A stretch of DNA of 64,000 bases from Jannaschia pagri (GCF_019655435.1 NZ_BPFH01000002.1:1-64000), one strand, 5' to 3'. Positions 35,817-46,309 are shown, counted from the first letter of the stretch. The notes: generated from the letters alone by a model not told the origin. A program made the numbers and translations.

Positions 35817-36695
35817 ATGTTCGCGCCCGCCCTGCTCCGCACCCTGGTCGCCGTGTGCGAGACCGGCAGCTTTGATTTGGCCGCCGCCCAGCTTGGCGTG
35901 ACGCCGCCCGCCGTCAGTCAGCGGATGCGCGCGCTGGCCGAGGCTGCGGGTGGGTCGATCTTTGCGCGCCTCCAACCGGCAGAGCCTACGGCCCTTGGCC
36001 TGCGCCTGCTGCGCCACGCGCGGGACGTGGCCGCCCTTCAGGCCGACCTGGCCGCAGACCTCGGACAAGATAGCGGGCCGCGTCCGGTCTCGGTGGCGAT
36101 CAATGCTGACAGCCTAGAGGCCTGGGCCGTACCCGCCTTGGCCGAGGCTCCTGGCTTTCGCCTGGATGTGCAGGTGCTCGATCAGGACCATTCCGCCGCC
36201 GTGCTCCGCCGGGGAGAGGTCAGCGCGGCCCTCACCTCAGAGGCGGAGGCCCTGCCGGGATGCGATGTCCATCGGCTGGGCGCCCTGCGCTATCTGGCCT
36301 GTTGCACGCCCGCGTTTCACGCCCGTTACTTTGCGGAGGGGGTCACGGCCCAGGCCCTGGACCGGGCGCCCATGCTCCAGTTCTCGGAGATGGACGGCTT
36401 GCAGGCCCGTTGGGCGCGCAGCCTGACCGGACACCATCCCCATGGCCCCGTCCATCGGGTCCCCGCGCCGGGTCCCTTTCTCCAGGCCACGCGCTTGGGG
36501 ATGGGCTGGGGAACGAACCCCGAAGGCCTGATCGAGGTCGACCTCGCCCGTGGGACCCTTGTGCCGCTCGTGCCCGAGCGCCCCCTGGACACGCCGCTGT
36601 ATTGGCAAGTCAGTCGGATCATGGCGCCTGTCTTAGCGCCGTTGACCGAAGCAATGCGCCGCCACGCCCGCCGGGCTCTGCGACAGGCAGCCTGA
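35817..36695 (+). CDS. LysR-family regulator, ArgP-like
   Basis: A 292-residue ArgP/IciA-type LysR regulator. The N-terminal HTH (about 1-60) reads LVAVCETGSFDLAAAQLGVTP split around AAAQLG, followed by AVSQRMRALAEAAG; the effector domain covers about 85-290 with WAVPALAEAPGF and MGWGTNPEGLIEVDLARG. ATAAGG precedes the ATG. It is divergent from the LysE-type exporter, so it most likely senses a basic amino acid and switches that gene. Confidence 0.93.
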   Translation: MFAPALLRTLVAVCETGSFDLAAAQLGVTPPAVSQRMRALAEAAGGSIFARLQPAEPTALGLRLLRHARDVAALQADLAADLGQDSGPRPVSVAINADSLEAWAVPALAEAPGFRLDVQVLDQDHSAAVLRRGEVSAALTSEAEALPGCDVHRLGALRYLACCTPAFHARYFAEGVTAQALDRAPMLQFSEMDGLQARWARSLTGHHPHGPVHRVPAPGPFLQATRLGMGWGTNPEGLIEVDLARGTLVPLVPERPLDTPLYWQVSRIMAPVLAPLTEAMRRHARRALRQAA

Positions 36696-37347
36696 TGGAA
36701 CCCTTGCTGTGGTCGAGGGCCAGATCCAGTTTGGATGCCCTGGGTAAGCGCAGGCCAGACGAAGCAAGACGGCACAATGGCGTCAAACAGAGACGGCTGG
36801 AAAGAGCCGAGCAGCGGGGGCGCTACCCGATTTACAGATTATCTAGTCTAGGCACGACGCGCGTCGCCAATGAGCAAGGCAAAACCCCACAGAACATGAA
36901 AAGTAACAATAACGCCCTGTCCGCGCACTTTGCCGCTGACCCGCATTTCAACCGGGACAGTAAAGATCGGACCCGCGACACCGTGAGCCACTTGTCTGCC
37001 GTGGTGCTAGCAACTCGTGAAGCGGGCCCGGCCACGCTACTGAATGATCCATTCCCAGCGAAGCATTGAACCTAATACGACGGCTGAGAAAGACGCCGCA
37101 CATCGCGACCCAGAAGGCAGAGATCATCGAGGGCACGCGCCATGATCTCGCCACCTACGACGGACCACAGCGCCATTTGCCGTTGGATAGAACTCTATTA
37201 GGAACCGCTTTGTCGAACGTCCGACCCGGCAAGCGAGTCCCTCCGAACCGACCACTGGCAGCCCAGCGCAGAACGGCGACCCAACACCCTACACCTTCGC
37301 CGAAGACCGGTCCGGCCAAACATGGCCACCCCCAGCCGTCGCGCAAT
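36696..37347. other. Gene-free stretch between argP-like gene and yebC
   Basis: About 650 bases without a supported gene. Longer frames here lack ribosome-binding sites and motifs and have amino-acid compositions of random reading. No RNA gene was recognised. Confidence 0.4.
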
Positions 37348-38091
37348 TCAGTCCAGCTGAGCCATGACCTCGTCGCTCGCCTCGAAGTTCGCGGTCACCG
37401 TCTGGACGTCGTCGTCATCTTCCAGGGCGTCGAGCAGTTTCATCAGTGACTGCATCCCCTCCAGATCCAACTCCGTCGTGGTCGTTGGGCGCCAGACGAG
37501 CTTGGTCGATTCACTTTCGCCCAGCGCCTCTTCCAGCGCCGTCGAGACCGCGTTCAGATCCGTGTCGGCGCACCAGATGACATGTCCGCCCTCGTCGCTT
37601 TCCACGTCCTCGGCACCCGCTTCGATGGCCGCCATCATGACGTCGTCCCCATCACCAACCGAGGCGGGATAGACGACCTGGCCCTTGCGGTCGAACATGA
37701 AGCCCACCGATCCGGTCTCGCCCAGATTGCCGCCATTCTTGGAAAACGTCGAGCGGACGGAAGACGCCGTGCGGTTACGGTTGTCGGTCATCGCCTCGAC
37801 GATCACGGCCACGCCACCAGGGCCATACCCCTCATACCGGATCTCATCGTAGTTCTCGCCATCCCCGCCCGAGGCTTTGGAGATCGCGCGCGCGATCACA
37901 TCCTTTGGCACGGACTGAGACTTCGCTTCCTTAACGGCAAGGCGCAGGCGCGGGTTCTTGTCCGGGTCGGGGTCGCCCATCTTGGCGGCCACGGTGATTT
38001 CCTTGGACAGTTTGGAGAACAGCTTGGCCCGCAGCTTGTCCTGCCGCCCCTTGCGGTGTTGAATATTCGCCCACTTGCTGTGTCCCGCCAT
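37348..38091 (-). CDS. YebC/PmpR-family protein
   Basis: A 247-residue member of the YebC family of DNA-binding regulators and ribosome-associated factors. It starts [15 protein letters not shown] at 38091; a frame extending to 38334 has no homology. Other motifs: [16 protein letters not shown] (about 22-37), [19 protein letters not shown] (about 90-108) and the acidic C-terminal end. In many bacteria it lies beside ruvC; here no ruv genes are near. A YebC paralogue class aids translation of proline-rich stretches, so regulator or translation factor cannot be distinguished by eye. Confidence 0.95.
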   Translation of the reverse strand: MAGHSKWANIQHRKGRQDKLRAKLFSKLSKEITVAAKMGDPDPDKNPRLRLAVKEAKSQSVPKDVIARAISKASGGDGENYDEIRYEGYGPGGVAVIVEAMTDNRNRTASSVRSTFSKNGGNLGETGSVGFMFDRKGQVVYPASVGDGDDVMMAAIEAGAEDVESDEGGHVIWCADTDLNAVSTALEEALGESESTKLVWRPTTTTELDLEGMQSLMKLLDALEDDDDVQTVTANFEASDEVMAQLD

Positions 38092-38335
38092 GGGTCTCGT
38101 CTCCGGTTCAAACGCTGGTCGCGCGTCTATACCGTTGCGATGGGGGCGACCGCAATCCCGAGCGCGGGATGATGCGGGGGCCACAGCGCAGGTCCCATCA
38201 GGCACCGGCCTGCCTGCGTTTTGGTACGCACTGCAATGGGGCGTCGGCTTAAAATAGTTCCTATCTTCCAATTTTTGACCGTCTAGGTACAATTGATCGA
38301 CAAATATTGTTAGCTCATAAAATGAGACAGGCACG

Positions 38336-38806
38336 ATGGATCAGCTTCTTTGGAAAGAGTATGAATTAGCCTATCAAATCTACGAAGGGTATAATGGTCA
38401 GCTTCTCACCTTGAAAAGCTGGTCGGTTACCATCGGAATTGCGGCACTCATCGGTGCCTATACCAAGCCGATTTCATCGTCTGGCAGAATAGGCGTGTTG
38501 CTTGCGGCGCTTTCCGCAATCCCATTTTGGTTAACGGAAACATTCTGGAAGCTGTTCCAAAGGACATCCCTAGACCGCCTGCTGGAAATCGAAGCGTGCC
38601 AAACCGGGGCTTCCATTCGGGAGGGCGCGTGTGTAGTTGCCCAAATTTCGACTGTCTGGAATGACAGTTTCGCCGCTTCAAGCTGGAAATACTGGCTGGA
38701 AGGAGCATTCGATCTGCATGTCTTGCTGCCGCACTTGGCCTTGCTTGTCATTGGTCTTTTGTTGGCAGCTTTTCGCCCCCCTATTCCCAGCTCAACTGAC
38801 GACTGA
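38336..38806 (+). CDS. Small membrane protein in AT-rich island
   Basis: A 156-residue protein with three likely membrane segments (about 27-45, 50-70 and 126-146) and no recognised family. Both the gene and its 5-prime flank are visibly more AT-rich than their surroundings (codons such as AAT, TAT, AAA are common), which suggests recent acquisition. The upstream 100 bases have A/T tracts that could serve as a promoter. The two flanking genes are a housekeeping yebC and an SLC13 permease, so this looks like a single inserted gene. Confidence 0.7.
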   Translation: MDQLLWKEYELAYQIYEGYNGQLLTLKSWSVTIGIAALIGAYTKPISSSGRIGVLLAALSAIPFWLTETFWKLFQRTSLDRLLEIEACQTGASIREGACVVAQISTVWNDSFAASSWKYWLEGAFDLHVLLPHLALLVIGLLLAAFRPPIPSSTDD

Positions 38807-39091
38807 CGAGACAGAACATACCAAAGGCGCGCTTGCCGCGTCCGTTCGGTTTGACCCGTTATCGGGCATAAGCGCACCGTCAGATCTTCTTGGCCAATAT
38901 CCCTCCACCCTCCGATAGAATGGCGCACACGACACAATTGGCGTCGGTTGCTCCCAAAAGGGAAGGTGTTGCGATCGGGGCGACCCAAGCACGTACTCCG
39001 ATGCCCTGTTGCCGTCTCAATCGCACCCCAAGGCTTGGACCACCGCCGCCCCCGCGCTTCCCATCCCCCCGTGCCTATGCCACACGAGGCC

Positions 39092-40870
39092 ATGACCACC
39101 GAGCAGATCATCCTCTTCTCGCTGTTCGCTGGCGTGTTCGCCATGCTGCTGTGGGGCCGGTTCCGCTATGATATCGTGGCGTTTTCCGCCCTGCTGATCG
39201 GAGTGATCTCTGGCGTTGTCCCCAAGGCCGAGGCCTTCTCGGGGTTTGGCCATCCGGCGACCATCGTCGTCGCGTTGGTGCTGGTGGTCTCGGCGGGCCT
39301 CGTCCGCTCTGGTGCGGTTCTGTTGATCACCCGCACCGTCGTGGACAGCGGGCGGCGGCTGGGCGCGCATATCGCCATCATGGGCGGCGTTGGCGGCCTG
39401 CTCTCGGCCTTCATAAACAACGTGGCGGCCCTGGCCTTGCTGATGCCGGTGGACATTGCCACCGCGCGCAAGGCAGGGCGCGCGCCTGCCGCCTCGCTCA
39501 TGCCGCTCAGCTTTGCGACCATCCTCGGGGGCATGATCACGCTGATCGGGACGCCGCCCAATATCATCATCGCGGGCATCCGACAGGATCAGTTGGGCGA
39601 AAGCTTCTCCATGTTTGACTACGCCCCCGTGGGTGTCGTGACGGCGGCGGCGGGCATGGCCTTTGTGGCGCTGATCGGCTGGCGGCTGATCCCGCGCACC
39701 TCCGAGGGCGCCCAGGGCTCCGACGCCGGGGATCAGGCGCGCTATGTCGCCGAACTCGTGGTCCCCGAGGGCAGCAAACACATCGACGCCCCCCTGCGCG
39801 CCCTCACTGAGACGGCGGACGAGACCGGCGTGCAGATCATCGGCCTGGTGCGGGATGGGCGTCGCATGTTCGGCTCCGCGCGCGATGTCAGCCTCCGTGC
39901 GGGCGATGCCATCGTGCTAGAGGCCCCGCCCGAAGCGCTCGATGAATTTCGCGCCGGTGAAGGGTTGGCCCATGCCGACGACCGCCGCATGACCCTGATC
40001 GAAGCCGAGGGCCAGGGCCTCAGCCTGATCGAGGTCGTCGTGCCCGACCACAGCCGCATCGTCGGCAAATCAGCCCAATCCATCGGGTTGGCCTGGCGCC
40101 AGCGCACGGTCCTGATGGGGATCTCCCGCCGGGGGCGCCGGATCACCGATAAGCTGCGCCGCACGGTCGTGCAGCCGGGGGACCTGCTTCTGCTTTTGGT
40201 GCCCACCGACATGACCGAGGACGTGACCGCGTGGCTGGGCGCCCTGCCCCTGGCGGACCGTGGTCTGACGGTGACCGACAACCGCAAAGTCTGGCCCGCC
40301 ATCGGCATCTTCGCCGCCGCCGTCCTCGCGGTCAGCTTTGGTGTGATCGACCTGACCGTGGCGCTTGGCGCAGTGGTGATGGCCTATGTGTTGGGGCGGA
40401 TCGTTCCCTTGCAGGAACTCTACGATCACATCGAGTGGCCCGTGGTTGTCTTGCTCGGGTCGATGATCCCGCTGGGCGCCGCGCTGGAAACCTCGGGCGG
40501 AACGCAGTTGATCGCCGGTCTCCTGACCGACGTGACGGCGGGCCAACCCGCCTGGGTCGCCCTTTTGATCCTCATGGTGGTGACCATGACCCTCTCCGAT
40601 GTGCTCAATAACACAGCGACGGCCATTGTCGCGGCGCCCGTGGGCATTCAGATGGCCACAACCCTTGGCGTCAGCCCGGATCCGTTCTTGATGGCGGTGG
40701 CCGTCGCGGCATCCTGTGCCTTCCTGACGCCTATCGGCCATAAGAACAACACGCTGATCCTGGGACCCGGCGGCTATCGCTTCGGCGACTACTGGCGCAT
40801 GGGCCTACCGTTGGAGGTGCTGGTGATCGCGGTCTCCGTGCCCACGATCCTCCTGGTCTGGCCCCTATGA
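39092..40870 (+). CDS. SLC13-type permease with two TrkA-C domains
   Basis: A 592-residue secondary transporter. The N-terminal membrane half (about 1-195) has the motif INNVAALALLMPV (about 110-122) and LIGTPPNIIIAG (about 152-163), which are repeated in form at the C terminus (SDVLNNTATAIVAAPVG, CAFLTPIGHKNN). A cytoplasmic insert at about 210-395 contains two TrkA-C/RCK_C-like units (GVQIIGLVRDG, RDVSLRAGDAIVLEAP and VLMGISRRGRR, VVQPGDLLLLLVP). The family carries sulfate, di- or tricarboxylates, or related anions with sodium. The start is uncertain: ATG 39092 is preferred over 39077 or 38948 because it begins at the first helix. It overlaps the next gene by ATGA. Confidence 0.9.
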   Translation: MTTEQIILFSLFAGVFAMLLWGRFRYDIVAFSALLIGVISGVVPKAEAFSGFGHPATIVVALVLVVSAGLVRSGAVLLITRTVVDSGRRLGAHIAIMGGVGGLLSAFINNVAALALLMPVDIATARKAGRAPAASLMPLSFATILGGMITLIGTPPNIIIAGIRQDQLGESFSMFDYAPVGVVTAAAGMAFVALIGWRLIPRTSEGAQGSDAGDQARYVAELVVPEGSKHIDAPLRALTETADETGVQIIGLVRDGRRMFGSARDVSLRAGDAIVLEAPPEALDEFRAGEGLAHADDRRMTLIEAEGQGLSLIEVVVPDHSRIVGKSAQSIGLAWRQRTVLMGISRRGRRITDKLRRTVVQPGDLLLLLVPTDMTEDVTAWLGALPLADRGLTVTDNRKVWPAIGIFAAAVLAVSFGVIDLTVALGAVVMAYVLGRIVPLQELYDHIEWPVVVLLGSMIPLGAALETSGGTQLIAGLLTDVTAGQPAWVALLILMVVTMTLSDVLNNTATAIVAAPVGIQMATTLGVSPDPFLMAVAVAASCAFLTPIGHKNNTLILGPGGYRFGDYWRMGLPLEVLVIAVSVPTILLVWPL

Positions 40871-41526
40871 GCGTCACCCTCCACCTTTTGGATGCGCGGG
40901 GGGACCTCAGCGCCTTGGCGCCTTGGCTGCGCCGCACCGTCTCTGACACCCATCGGAGGGTCACTGCGGTCCTCGAACTCGGGCCGATTGATATGGTCGT
41001 GCAGGCCGGTCAGCGGGTCATTCCCGAGAAAGGCCACGTGGGTCACGCCATTGCCCCTGGGATCATTTATGTGACCGTAGACCCAGCCAGCGCCGCGTTG
41101 CGGGCCGATGCAGACGCATCCCTGGCGCGCATGATTGCCCATGAATTGCACCACGCCGCCCGCTGGGACGGCCCGGGCTACGGGCACACCCTGGGCGCCG
41201 CGCTGGTGTCCGAGGGGCTGGCGTGTTGCTTCGCGCAGGAGGTATTTGGCCCGCCACTAGAGCCTTGGGAGCAGGTTCCCTTGGCGGTGATTGCCGAGCA
41301 CCTCAGCGACGCAGAAGCCGCCTGGGACGATGACACCTATGACCACGGGGCGTGGTTCTTCGGCGCGGGTGATCGCCCGAGATCCCTGGGCTACAGTCTC
41401 GGCTATCACCTGGTGCGCGCGCACCTGCTGCGGCATCCGGGGCACACGGCAGTCACTCTGGCGCACGCCCCGTCGGAGCCGTTCCGCTCCGCCCTGGCAG
41501 ACCTGAGGCCGATGCCCAAAGGGTGA
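40867..41526 (+). CDS. DUF2268-like putative zinc protease
   Basis: A 219-residue protein with the HELHH zinc motif in MIAHELHHAARW (about 92-103) and a downstream SEGLACCFAQE acidic segment (about 118-128) that supplies a possible third ligand. This pattern fits DUF2268 predicted metalloproteases. It is coupled to the permease gene by a 4-base ATGA overlap. No signal peptide is seen, so it is cytoplasmic. The substrate is unknown. Confidence 0.8.
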   Translation: MSVTLHLLDARGDLSALAPWLRRTVSDTHRRVTAVLELGPIDMVVQAGQRVIPEKGHVGHAIAPGIIYVTVDPASAALRADADASLARMIAHELHHAARWDGPGYGHTLGAALVSEGLACCFAQEVFGPPLEPWEQVPLAVIAEHLSDAEAAWDDDTYDHGAWFFGAGDRPRSLGYSLGYHLVRAHLLRHPGHTAVTLAHAPSEPFRSALADLRPMPKG

Positions 41527-41975
41527 GCAGGGCCGACCCGCTCGACCACCGAAGGCGGGACGGCTCGTCGACTGGTCTCGCCGCGACCGTGTCCGGAAAC
41601 CCTGCACCGACACGGGCGAAACTACACACAGGAATTACGGAGGGCATCCGCGCCCGATAAATGATGTCGAACCTGACGCCCCCTGCCCTTCCGGTGCAGC
41701 AAACCGCAAAACCAAGCCCATGAGAACAACCACACCGTTCCCCACAGCAACGCGGGCGCACACCGGCCAATCGGAGGCCCGTCACCCGTCGCGCGGCCAA
41801 GGCGCCCCCCCGTCATCCGAACCAACCTATGCCCAGCGCCCGTGGCAGCCCAAAGATCCCCAACCGCCAAAAAACCAGCCACCGGAGACCGAGGCACCAC
41901 CTGATCCCTCCCAGCGAACTCCCCATCGCCACCCTCCGCCTTGCCCCCAGCCGCGCCAAGGCCCATGAAGCCACC
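41527..41975. other. Gene-free stretch upstream of MBL-fold gene
   Basis: About 450 bases; nothing recognisable. The Pro-rich frame 41720-41968 looks like random reading. In related genomes a TatD-family gene often precedes this hydrolase; I see no remnant of it. Confidence 0.4.
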
Positions 41976-42776
41976 ATGGCAACTCTGCGTTTCACCATTC
42001 TCGGCTGCGGCTCCTCTGGCGGTGTTCCGCGCTTGGGCGGCCAATGGGGCGATTGCGACCCCAACAACCCCAAGAACCGGCGCCGGCGCTGTTCGATGTT
42101 GGTGGAGCGGGTGACGGCAGAGGGCATCACCCGGGTCCTGATCGACACCTCGCCGGATATGCGCCAGCAATTGCTGGATGCAGGCGTCGGCGCCCTGGAC
42201 GGGGTCGTCTGGACCCATGCCCATGCCGACCACGTCCACGGGATAGACGACCTGCGCATGATCGTCTTCAACCAGCGGCGGCTCCTGGATGTCTGGGCGG
42301 ATGCGGCAACCTATGACGCCCTGCGCGCGCGGTTCGCCTATGTGTTCGAGACCCCGGCCGGGTCCTCCTATCCGCCGATCTTGACCCGCCACGCCTTGGA
42401 CGGGCCAACCACGATCGAGGGCGCGGGCGGGCCGCTGACACTCTCGCCCATTTCCGTAGGGCATGGAGACATCGACGCGCTCGGCTTTCGGATCGGAGAT
42501 CTGGTCTATATGCCGGACGTCAACACCATCCCCGAGCGTGCGGAATGGCTGTTGTCGGGGCTGAAAGTCTGGGTTCTCGATGCGCTGCGCCGGACGGGTC
42601 ATCCCTCGCACCTGTCCCTGTCGGAGGCGCTGGCTTGGATGGAGCACATGGCGCCCGAGCGTGGCATCCTCACCAACATGCATGTGGATTTGGATTGGGC
42701 CACGGTCGAGGCAGAGACGCCGGAGACGATCACGCCCGCTTGGGACGGCATGGTGATCGAGCTGCCCGATGACTGA
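41976..42776 (+). CDS. MBL-fold metallohydrolase, PhnP-like
   Basis: A 266-residue metallo-beta-lactamase fold enzyme. The start RFTILGCGSSGGVPRLGG is typical, followed by the metal site THAHADHVHGIDDLR (about 74-88) and the C-terminal motifs PDVNTIP (about 172-178), VLDALRRTGHPSHL and ILTNMHVDLDW. This organisation matches the PhnP-related phosphodiesterase group; a role with cyclic phosphate esters or quinone cofactors is possible. A cysteine set near residues 27 and 39 may bind structural zinc. The start at 41976 leaves only weak ribosome-binding sequence. Confidence 0.9.
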   Translation: MATLRFTILGCGSSGGVPRLGGQWGDCDPNNPKNRRRRCSMLVERVTAEGITRVLIDTSPDMRQQLLDAGVGALDGVVWTHAHADHVHGIDDLRMIVFNQRRLLDVWADAATYDALRARFAYVFETPAGSSYPPILTRHALDGPTTIEGAGGPLTLSPISVGHGDIDALGFRIGDLVYMPDVNTIPERAEWLLSGLKVWVLDALRRTGHPSHLSLSEALAWMEHMAPERGILTNMHVDLDWATVEAETPETITPAWDGMVIELPDD

Positions 42777-43389
42777 CCGCCATGGCTGAGCGCCGGGGTG
42801 CCCCGGCAAGAGGGGTCGCACGGTGTGTTATTTGGGCGCCCGTCGGCGCAAGCGGTGCGAAGGCCATTGTTCTTGACTACAGGACGCCGCAAATGGGCTG
42901 TTTATGGCTCATCAGAGAGTTGTGGGCGCGGCTGGATGGTATCGGCGCACCCTATGACGTGCGGACCTACACTACGCAGACCAGCCTTTCCCGGCAGACG
43001 AACCGCAAGCCAATGGCTTGGCTCCCTCCGTCTAGGATGCGCTTGTCCCTATTCCAGCCCTTGATGGGGCCCGCGCTGGATTCAAGGACCCCGCTACGAC
43101 ATCTCTGTAGGACATACCGCTTTGATCGGAGACCTCTACGCTATCTCTGTGTCAAATGGGCAGCCCACCACGAACCCCAGGACCACCGCAGTGTTCCACC
43201 CGCCAGGCCCACAAACGCCGGAGCGCCCCGAGCTTTGTCCGCCAGGGTAACCAGCGAATTCTCGCCTGCCACCCCTAGCGCTCCAACATGCTGTGATTGG
43301 CGACCCCCTGCCCGATCCGCTAGGCCCATCCTCCCAGATGCTCTAGGCCAAGCGGCCCAGACGTCCTCCCTCCGCTGGGCAGGGAGGCC
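42777..43389. other. Gene-free stretch before AEC transporter gene
   Basis: An open frame of 204 codons runs through (42782-43396), but it has random-like composition and no motif, so it is not called. No RNA gene is visible. Confidence 0.4.
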
Positions 43390-44319
43390 ATGCTAGACGT
43401 TCTCGATGTCACCGTCCCCGTCTTCCTCATCATTGGTGCGGGTTATTTGGCCGTTTGGCGCGGGCTCTTCAGCCAATCCCAGGTGGATGGCTTAATGGTC
43501 TTCACCCAGCGCTTCGCGATCCCATGCCTGCTGTTCTTAGCGGTTTCCACATTGGATCTGGCGGCGGGCTTCGACTGGCGGCTTTTGACGGCTTACTACT
43601 CCGGGTCTTTGGTTTGTTTCCTGGCGGGGATCCTGGGCGCACTCTGGTGGTTGCGGCGCGGGGCCGAAGATGCCGTGGCCGTCGGCTTCGCGGCCATGTT
43701 CGCAAACACGGTCCTTCTGGGCCTGCCCATCGCGGAGCGCGCCTTTGGGGCCGCTTCGCTTCAGCCGAACTACGCCATCATCGCGCTCCATGCCGCCAGT
43801 TGCTACCTCATCGGAACCGCAACCATGGAAGCCGTGCGCGCGGGCGGCAGTGGTTTGACCGGTGGCGTGGTGGCCGTGGCCCGCTCCATGTCCCGCAATT
43901 CGCTGATGCTGGGGGTCGCCGCCGGGCTCGCCGTCAACCTGTCGGGCCTGCCCCTGCCCGGCGCGGCGCAAGAGGCCGTGTCCCTCATCGCGCGTGCGGC
44001 CTTGCCTGCCGCGCTCTTCGGTTTGGGAGGAGTCCTCGTCCAGTACCGGCCCGAGGGCGACGCCCGTGGCATTGCTCTGGTCTGCGCCATCGCCCTGATC
44101 CTGCACCCGGCCTGGGCTTGGGGCATGGGCCACGCGCTGGCGCTCGACCAAGGCCAGATCCGCGCAGCCGTCCTGACCGCCGCCATGGCGCCTGGTGTGA
44201 ACGCCTACCTCTTCGCGGCGATGCACGGGCGCGCGGTCCGCATCAGCGCCTCCTCTGTGCTGATCGGCACGGCTATCTCAGTTCTGACCGTCTCTGGGTG
44301 GCTGCTGGTGTTACGGTGA
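43390..44319 (+). CDS. AEC family transporter
   Basis: A 309-residue auxin-efflux-carrier type permease with about ten hydrophobic segments in two halves. The segment PVFLIIGAGYLAVWRGLFS (about 10-28) and the crossover motif FANTVLLGLPIAERAFG (about 114-130) are typical. Such proteins export malate, malonate or small organic acids; the substrate is not predictable. ATG 43390 follows GGGAGG closely. Confidence 0.9.
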   Translation: MLDVLDVTVPVFLIIGAGYLAVWRGLFSQSQVDGLMVFTQRFAIPCLLFLAVSTLDLAAGFDWRLLTAYYSGSLVCFLAGILGALWWLRRGAEDAVAVGFAAMFANTVLLGLPIAERAFGAASLQPNYAIIALHAASCYLIGTATMEAVRAGGSGLTGGVVAVARSMSRNSLMLGVAAGLAVNLSGLPLPGAAQEAVSLIARAALPAALFGLGGVLVQYRPEGDARGIALVCAIALILHPAWAWGMGHALALDQGQIRAAVLTAAMAPGVNAYLFAAMHGRAVRISASSVLIGTAISVLTVSGWLLVLR

Positions 44320-45169
44320 TCCAAAACGAAGCGAAATCGATCCGCGACTGGTCTGGGCGGGCTTGTCCCCACGGAGCGATCTAGACCGCCTCGATACGTT
44401 ATCCCCAGTCGTGATCGGCAATCGCCTGACCCCGCCCGATCGTTGATGGACGACTAACCGGAGGCAGAGAGCACTGGTTTCGGGCCAAGACGCCTCTGAG
44501 CGGTGCAGGCCAAGGGCCAGCGTACGCTTGCTTTGCAGCGCCTCTCCCGGCCGGCTGCGCTATCAATCGGCCTCCTAGGTACGGACATCGTTAAAGACCC
44601 CCGTGGATCGATACGATCGGCACAGGGTGAGGGAGACGGTTCGCTCGACTGACGCAGCCGGATCAACCGGACCACTCGCCGCAAGGGAGCCTATGGACTG
44701 CAAGCCGTCTCCGCAGGCGCTGTCTGATTTGGCCGGAGGAATAACAATGATGCTCTTGCGGCCCGCACCGAAGGTTGGCCAGACGCCCGAGTGCGATTAG
44801 ACGACAACCGACGCGGGCTTTAACAACATGGAGCCTTTAGCCCGCCACTAACTTAGGCGGACACCGAGATAGCGACAAAGGGTCGGGGCCAGAGACGTAG
44901 GACCTGCATTTTAGCCGTATACGCGCTTGCCTGGGTCGCGGCGTCCACGGGGCGGACGCCCAACGCTTGACCGCCCCACTGAGTCTGCCTACCCCGTGGA
45001 CGCCCAAGCCGCCCTTATGAAGGGGCCATGACGAAATCGCCGAGGGGACTTCGAACCGGACCGATACCGCCCCGACAAGCCACCCCGTTCAACACGGTAG
45101 GAAAGCGTTGCAATCGAACCGCCGCTCCGTCCCGCTACGCAGAGGCCCACCACTCAGCGCCCCAAAGCA
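44320..45169. other. Largest gene-free stretch (850 bp)
   Basis: No gene could be supported on either strand. There is no tRNA-like fold that closes, no repeat array and no family motif. The downstream end faces the stop codon of the transglycosylase gene. It may hold an unrecognised RNA or decayed sequence. Confidence 0.45.
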
Positions 45170-46060
45170 CTACCCGTCAGCGGGCTGCTCGGCTGCGGCA
45201 AAGGCCGCTTCGTGGTACTCTTTGTCCAGCTCCCAGCTGACGAACAAAGGCACTTCCAGGGCTTGGCCCGCCGGTGTCCCGATCCAGTCGGGCCGCAGGA
45301 CGGGGCGCATGGAGGCGTGCAGACCATTGCAATAGGGCTGGCGCACCAACCACCGGCGCATGTCCTCGCGCTTACGCGTCGAATGGAACGGCCCCCAATC
45401 GGCGGCCACCCCGCGCATCCCTCGGCTGACCACGTTGTCGCGGGGCACGGTCACGTTCATGATCCGCACGGCGCAGGACATGTTCAACGCGCCATCCTTC
45501 AACGCCTCACCCGTGCGCGCCTGACAGCCATAGCCGCGCGCCGTCGCAGGCAGGATCTGGACCAGACCATACCACAAGCCGCCGCCCCCAACCGCCGTGG
45601 GGCGATAGGTGCTTTCGTGCTTGGACAGGGTGCTCAACAGACCAGCCCAAAAAGCTTTGCGCCCCCAGGAGTCCGCCTCGGGGTAAGCTGGGCACCACTG
45701 CGCGATGTCGCGGGGCACAGTCTCCAACAACCGTTGCCCGTGGCTGTCCAGGGCACGCATGGCGGCGCGCGTCCACCGGTCAGATCCGCGAATATGGTCC
45801 CACCGAAGATCCGGCATTTCTTGGACGCGGGGGCGCAAGCTGGGCCGCGTCGATGAGACCGGCGCCAGGGTCGAGACCACCGTCTCCTTGGGCCGCAGGG
45901 TCATGCTGCTACCGACGGTCTGCAGTTGCGTCACAGATGCCGCGAGGGCGCCGGGTCGGGGTACGAGTTTCCCGTCGGCGACGCCAACGCCGGCGCTGGC
46001 CATCGCCAAGACACCAGCCATGAGGGCCATGCGGAGGGCGCCCGCAGGTCTGCGTATCAT
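45170..46060 (-). CDS. Lytic transglycosylase-like SLT-domain protein
   Basis: A 296-residue exported protein with a signal peptide (about 1-28). After a variable Ser/Thr/Pro region, the lysozyme-like domain starts near residue 125: the catalytic glutamate candidate lies in LLSTLSKHESTYRPTAVGGGG (Glu of HEST, about 151), followed by WYGLVQILPATARGYGC (about 163-179) and a disulfide-type cysteine pattern. It should cleave peptidoglycan in the periplasm. It is not linked to a secretion system in the window. Confidence 0.88.
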   Translation of the reverse strand: MIRRPAGALRMALMAGVLAMASAGVGVADGKLVPRPGALAASVTQLQTVGSSMTLRPKETVVSTLAPVSSTRPSLRPRVQEMPDLRWDHIRGSDRWTRAAMRALDSHGQRLLETVPRDIAQWCPAYPEADSWGRKAFWAGLLSTLSKHESTYRPTAVGGGGLWYGLVQILPATARGYGCQARTGEALKDGALNMSCAVRIMNVTVPRDNVVSRGMRGVAADWGPFHSTRKREDMRRWLVRQPYCNGLHASMRPVLRPDWIGTPAGQALEVPLFVSWELDKEYHEAAFAAAEQPADG

Positions 46061-46309
46061 TCGTCTTCACCCCCCAAGGTGGCGGCATCTCGCCGGTCTT
46101 CCTCCGCCGATTGGCCCTCGCGCTGGCGCGCAAACCCCATCGGCATTCGTCACGGCGCGCTTGCCACCAACCGCTCCCTGACCGTTGGTGCCTAACAGCA
46201 TTCCACAGATTCGGCAAAGTCCCCCAAAAGTCGCGCCCGATGCGGCACCGCTTGCCCCGCCCGGCGGCGCACCGTAAACCGCCCCTTGGACAGCTTTGCG
46301 GAGACCCAG

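Noticed and set aside
38092-38334. Extended N terminus of the YebC protein
   Set aside because: Sequence upstream of MAGHSKW has no similarity to the family and crosses an AT-rich promoter-like segment of the next gene.
42782-43396. Open frame of 204 codons before the AEC gene
   Set aside because: Residue composition looks like random reading, there is no motif, and the AEC start with its GGGAGG lies at its end.
45040-45170. Possible tRNA-like pieces (TTCGAACC and ATCGAACCG strings)
   Set aside because: No cloverleaf closes around them on either strand: acceptor arms and an anticodon stem are missing.
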